Source: Burkholderiaceae bacterium (lineage in GTDB: Bacteria > Pseudomonadota > Gammaproteobacteria > Burkholderiales > Burkholderiaceae_C). Taken from it: DNA of 6,221 nt. The stretch is from the NCBI GenBank assembly GCA_023268425.1, contig JALRFN010000416.1, forward strand, positions 1 through 6,221, read 5' to 3'. The notes under the pieces are model-generated. The model made no database searches. It saw nothing but the letters and a program-made list of their open reading frames with translations, and was not told the DNA's origin. The position numbers and the translations under genes are program-made. Shown here piece by piece: positions 5,528-6,221 of this stretch (position 1 is its first letter; each line of letters begins with the position of its first letter).

Positions 5528-5924
5528 GACAGCCCCTTTCCAAGCCAGCCAAGTCCTTCAAGATCGGGCAGTCTGGCCGATCGTCGCCTGCGCATTGGTC
5601 CACCAGCGTGGCCAAGGTTTCGCGCATGCCTTGCAAGTCGGCGATCTTTTGCTCGATTTGTGCCAAATGCTCTTGCGCCACGGCTTTCACGTCGGCGCTG
5701 GCGCGCCCCGCGTCGCGGTACAGCGCCATCAGCGTGCGGCACTCGTCGATGCTGAAGCCCAAGGCCCGAGCGCGGCCCAAAAACGCCAAGCTGTGCAGCT
5801 CGCGCTCACCGAAGTTGCGGTAGCCGTTGGCGTCACGCGGCGCGCTCAACAAGCCAATGGCTTCGTAGTAACGAATGGTTTTGGCCGGCAAGCCACTGCG
5901 CTGCGCGACGTCTGAAATGTTCAT
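5514..5924 (-). CDS. cueR: CueR-type Cu(I)-responsive MerR-family activator
   Basis: A 136-aa MerR-family regulator. An N-terminal winged helix (about 1-70: MNISDVAQRSG, TIRYYEAIGLL, GYRNF) is followed by a dimerisation helix (about 76-108) and a metal loop with C111 and C119 (C-X7-C). S76, in place of the cysteine found in Hg and Zn sensors, marks the class for monovalent ions, Cu(I), Ag(I) or Au(I). A later C132 lies in the tail. It bends promoter DNA with a long 19-20 bp spacer to activate copper genes. ATG 5924 was chosen because the family N-terminus begins there; the open frame upstream is out of family and overlaps copA. Its start overlaps the copA stop (ATGA, 4 bases) and its end overlaps the oxidase gene. 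It thus probably lies in its own target operon, whose promoter should be upstream of copA, outside this window. Confidence 0.92.
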   Translation of the reverse strand: MNISDVAQRSGLPAKTIRYYEAIGLLSAPRDANGYRNFGERELHSLAFLGRARALGFSIDECRTLMALYRDAGRASADVKAVAQEHLAQIEQKIADLQGMRETLATLVDQCAGDDRPDCPILKDLAGLERGCHAKA

Positions 5925-6220
5925 CCCTGAACCTCCCGCAAAGCCTGACCCGCGCGGCGCAAGCGCAAGGCGTTGCTCAACACAAACACACTGGACAACG
6001 CCATGGCCCCCGCCCCCAAGGCGGGCGACAACTGCACGCCCCACCACGGGTACAAAGCGCCTGCCGCCACCGGAATCAACAAGACGTTGTAGCCAAAGGC
6101 CCAAAACAGGTTTTGTCGGATGTTGCGCAAGGTGTGCTCGCTCAGCTCAATCGCCGTGGCCACGCCGCGCACATCGCCAGACATCAAGACCACGTCGGCC
6201 GACTCCACCGCCACGTCGGT
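5921..6220 (-). CDS. copA: Cu(I)-exporting P1B-type ATPase CopA, C-terminal end (5' partial)
   Basis: Only the last 99 residues are in the window; the frame is open to the right edge. They begin TDVAVESADVVLMSGD, the conserved end of the ATP-binding hinge region, then NIRQNLFWAFGYN, which opens membrane helix 7, and a final helix containing MALSS. The Tyr-Asn pair in helix 7 and the Met/Ser-Ser in helix 8 are the transmembrane copper-site residues of P1B-1 ATPases, distinguishing it from Zn/Cd pumps. The protein pumps cytoplasmic Cu(I) to the periplasm, where the downstream oxidase can act. The tail after the last helix is short and basic. The full enzyme, its N-terminal metal domains and its promoter are not visible. 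Confidence 0.92.
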   Translation of the reverse strand, partial: TDVAVESADVVLMSGDVRGVATAIELSEHTLRNIRQNLFWAFGYNVLLIPVAAGALYPWWGVQLSPALGAGAMALSSVFVLSNALRLRRAGQALREVQG

Positions 6221-6221
6221 G

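Noticed and set aside
5528..5600. A CueR operator just upstream of the oxidase gene
   Set aside because: The stretch has AAGG and CTTGG pieces but no symmetric dyad with a long-spacer promoter, and it codes for the cueR C-terminus.
4217..5755. A long 512-residue + strand frame opposite the oxidase and cueR
   Set aside because: It is antisense to genes with complete copper-ligand and MerR motifs; it has no recognisable domain and is a typical GC-rich shadow frame.
5925..6104. N-terminal extension of the cueR frame to a start near 6104
   Set aside because: The added 60 residues are antisense-free but out of the MerR family, Gly/Val-rich, and lie over the copA end in a different frame; the family start is at 5924.

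Overview
The window looks like a GC-rich betaproteobacterial chromosome segment, most likely Burkholderiales and probably Comamonadaceae-like. This rests on GC content, protein style and gene content only; no database search was possible. It has three parts: the 3' end of a housekeeping rRNA-modification gene on the + strand, a short AT-richer insert, and a copper-handling operon on the - strand that leaves the window at its right edge.

Left (1-1795): almost all of a U32-family protein of the RlhA/YdcP type, the long form with a DUF3656 middle domain. Its N-terminus lies outside the window.

Middle (about 1875-2748): an apparently intact integron gene cassette of 867 bp, read on the - strand. 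It has a folded attC site at its 3' end with R''/R' core sites, a long stem and two extrahelical bases on one arm. A matching GTTAGATGCC core lies at its 5' end. One gene fills it, for a membrane-anchored protein with a single phospholipase D (HKD) motif, and its stop codon lies inside the attC core. Spot counts give about 45% GC against about 65% in the copper genes. No integrase gene is visible, and only one cassette is present. The 217 bp to its right carry no gene I can support; they hold an attI-like core, a perfect 14-bp palindrome, a consensus -35 hexamer facing the cassette, and sequence that may be an old insertion-sequence end.

Right (2966-6220, all - strand): a tightly packed set in the transcription order copA (3' end only), cueR, a CueO-type multicopper oxidase, copZ, a membrane-anchored c-type cytochrome and a GFA/CENP-V family zinc protein. 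The first four are a complete cytoplasm-to-periplasm Cu(I) defence: CueR senses Cu(I), CopZ carries it, CopA exports it, and the oxidase converts it to the less harmful Cu(II). Overlapping start and stop codons at three junctions indicate translational coupling. The cytochrome is the least expected member and may link the oxidase to the electron-transport chain. The GFA gene follows 30 bp after the cytochrome and may simply be co-transcribed.

The most interesting feature is the lone integron cassette with an uncharacterised membrane PLD protein and no integrase.
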